DNA of 64,000 bases, from positions 199,120,258-199,184,257 of the forward strand of contig NC_134568.1 of NCBI RefSeq assembly GCF_050947875.1, in the 5' to 3' direction. The position numbers and the translations under genes are program-made. The notes under the pieces are model-generated. The model had not been told where the DNA came from. It saw only the letters and a program-made list of their open reading frames with translations, and did no database searches. The stretch is from Dermacentor variabilis. Taxonomy: Eukaryota; Arthropoda; Arachnida; Ixodida; Ixodidae. This document shows, piece after piece, positions 63,473-64,000 of this stretch. Numbering within the stretch: position 1 is the stretch's first letter; the number at the start of each line of letters is the position of its first letter.

Positions 63473-64000
63473 ATGGAAGCGGAGTCAGGTGGACGTCAGG
63501 CGGCGACAGACGTGACAGCGTCAAGCGCTCCGAGGAAGCGCAATCCCCTCATGAGCGACACAGGCAGCGAGGACACCCTGCCGTACTACTCTGCTTCAGA
63601 CGAAGATCTATCGGATCACTTCGACTACTCGACAGTTGTGAGACAAAAACGAAAGAGGAGAATCGTCACTGTTTTCTCGTCTTCAACAAGGATGGACGGC
63701 GGCGGCAATGACCAATGACGCGGCTCATACTATCCTCTTCTTGCCCGAGGCGCTGACCGACGACCTGAATCGGCTAAACAGGCAAGCCATATCTGTCACA
63801 CTGGAGGCTCTTGCGAATGAGATTACGGATATGAGAATTAACACCCGTAAGAACATTCTCGGGGTTGATGACAAGAACAGAGCAGCATTGGATATCTTGA
63901 GTACAGTCAAAATGCTGGGCAAGATAAATGTTCGCACCATAATACCACAGGACAGCGATACTACATCAGGTGGGATTTATCATGTCGATGCGTCAATCAA
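63473..64000 (+). pseudogene. LINE family H ORF1, N-terminal part (runs off the window)
   Basis: ATG at 63473 (MEAESGGRQAATDVTASSAP) opens an acidic/Ser-rich N-terminus (SDTGSEDTLPYYSASDEDLS). After KRRIVTVFSSSTRMDGG a frameshift near 63700 leads to ILFLPEALTDDLNRLNRQAI, MRINTRKNILGVDDKNRAAL and INVRTIIPQDSD, a region resembling the RRM-like fold of I-clade LINE ORF1 proteins (VNTRKNILAVD-type motif). No zinc knuckle is reached before the window ends. If the rest lies to the right, this may be a full-length LINE. Confidence 0.7.

Overview
The window looks like repeat-rich nuclear DNA of an arthropod, most probably a hard (ixodid) tick. The tick call rests on Ruka-type tRNA-derived SINEs (18.85 kb and 57.1 kb), several I-clade-like LINEs with tick-style peptides, and a recurrent LINE 3' tail box. 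I found no convincing intact cellular gene, rRNA, functional tRNA or CRISPR. Almost everything recognisable is transposable-element sequence in various states of decay, much of it nested. The letters B, C, D, F, G and H below are working names for LINE families; they are not database names.

Layout. 1-2.95 kb (+): decayed family G LINE. 3.1-3.5 kb (-): CR1/L2-like RT scrap. 3.75-5.34 kb (-): broken, unrecognised protein-coding relic. 5.87-6.23 kb (+): family D LINE scrap. 6.23-16.28 kb (-): family B LINE (endonuclease, RT, RNase H) split in its RNase H domain by a nearly full-length 6.5 kb family C LINE (ORF1 with CCHC knuckles; ORF2 with EN-RT-RNase H), with a 12/13 matching target duplication. 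C is itself interrupted by a 724 bp fold-back element at TTAA, and B carries a separate ~160 bp palindromic insertion. 16.31-18.35 kb: probable solo LTR, then a 5'-truncated D LINE (-) with an open 461-codon reading frame.

18.35-31.3 kb: SINE with an exact 11 bp duplication, then a D LINE (+, 19.6-27.7 kb) cut by a mariner-like MITE, a 181 bp LTR, a long solo LTR (itself carrying a hAT-like element and a TTAA element) and a 400 bp solo LTR. Family F RNase H fragment and a CR1/L2-like 3' end follow. 31.3-35.4 kb: tRNA-derived SINE, then the best-preserved family G ORF2 (+), with one frameshift and two in-frame stops.

35.4-52.8 kb: CR1/L2-like LINE (-, 38.5-43.2 kb) cut at its RT active-site motif by a pogo/Tigger-like TIR element, an RTE-type tail, microsatellites, minisatellite-like DNA, another CR1/L2 fragment and a G ORF1 end. 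52.8-58.8 kb: possible 6 kb TIR element holding a solo LTR, a Penelope-type hairpin and a full SINE. 58.97-61.9 kb (-): Penelope-like element whose RT lies downstream of an open SGNH-hydrolase reading frame. 62.5 kb to the end: LINE tail, CR1/L2 fragment and the 5' end of an I-clade-like LINE (family H) running off the window.

The genes do not form a host pathway. The window is a record of successive transposition, and target duplications give parts of the order of events. The least expected arrangement is the SGNH ORF upstream of the Penelope-like RT.
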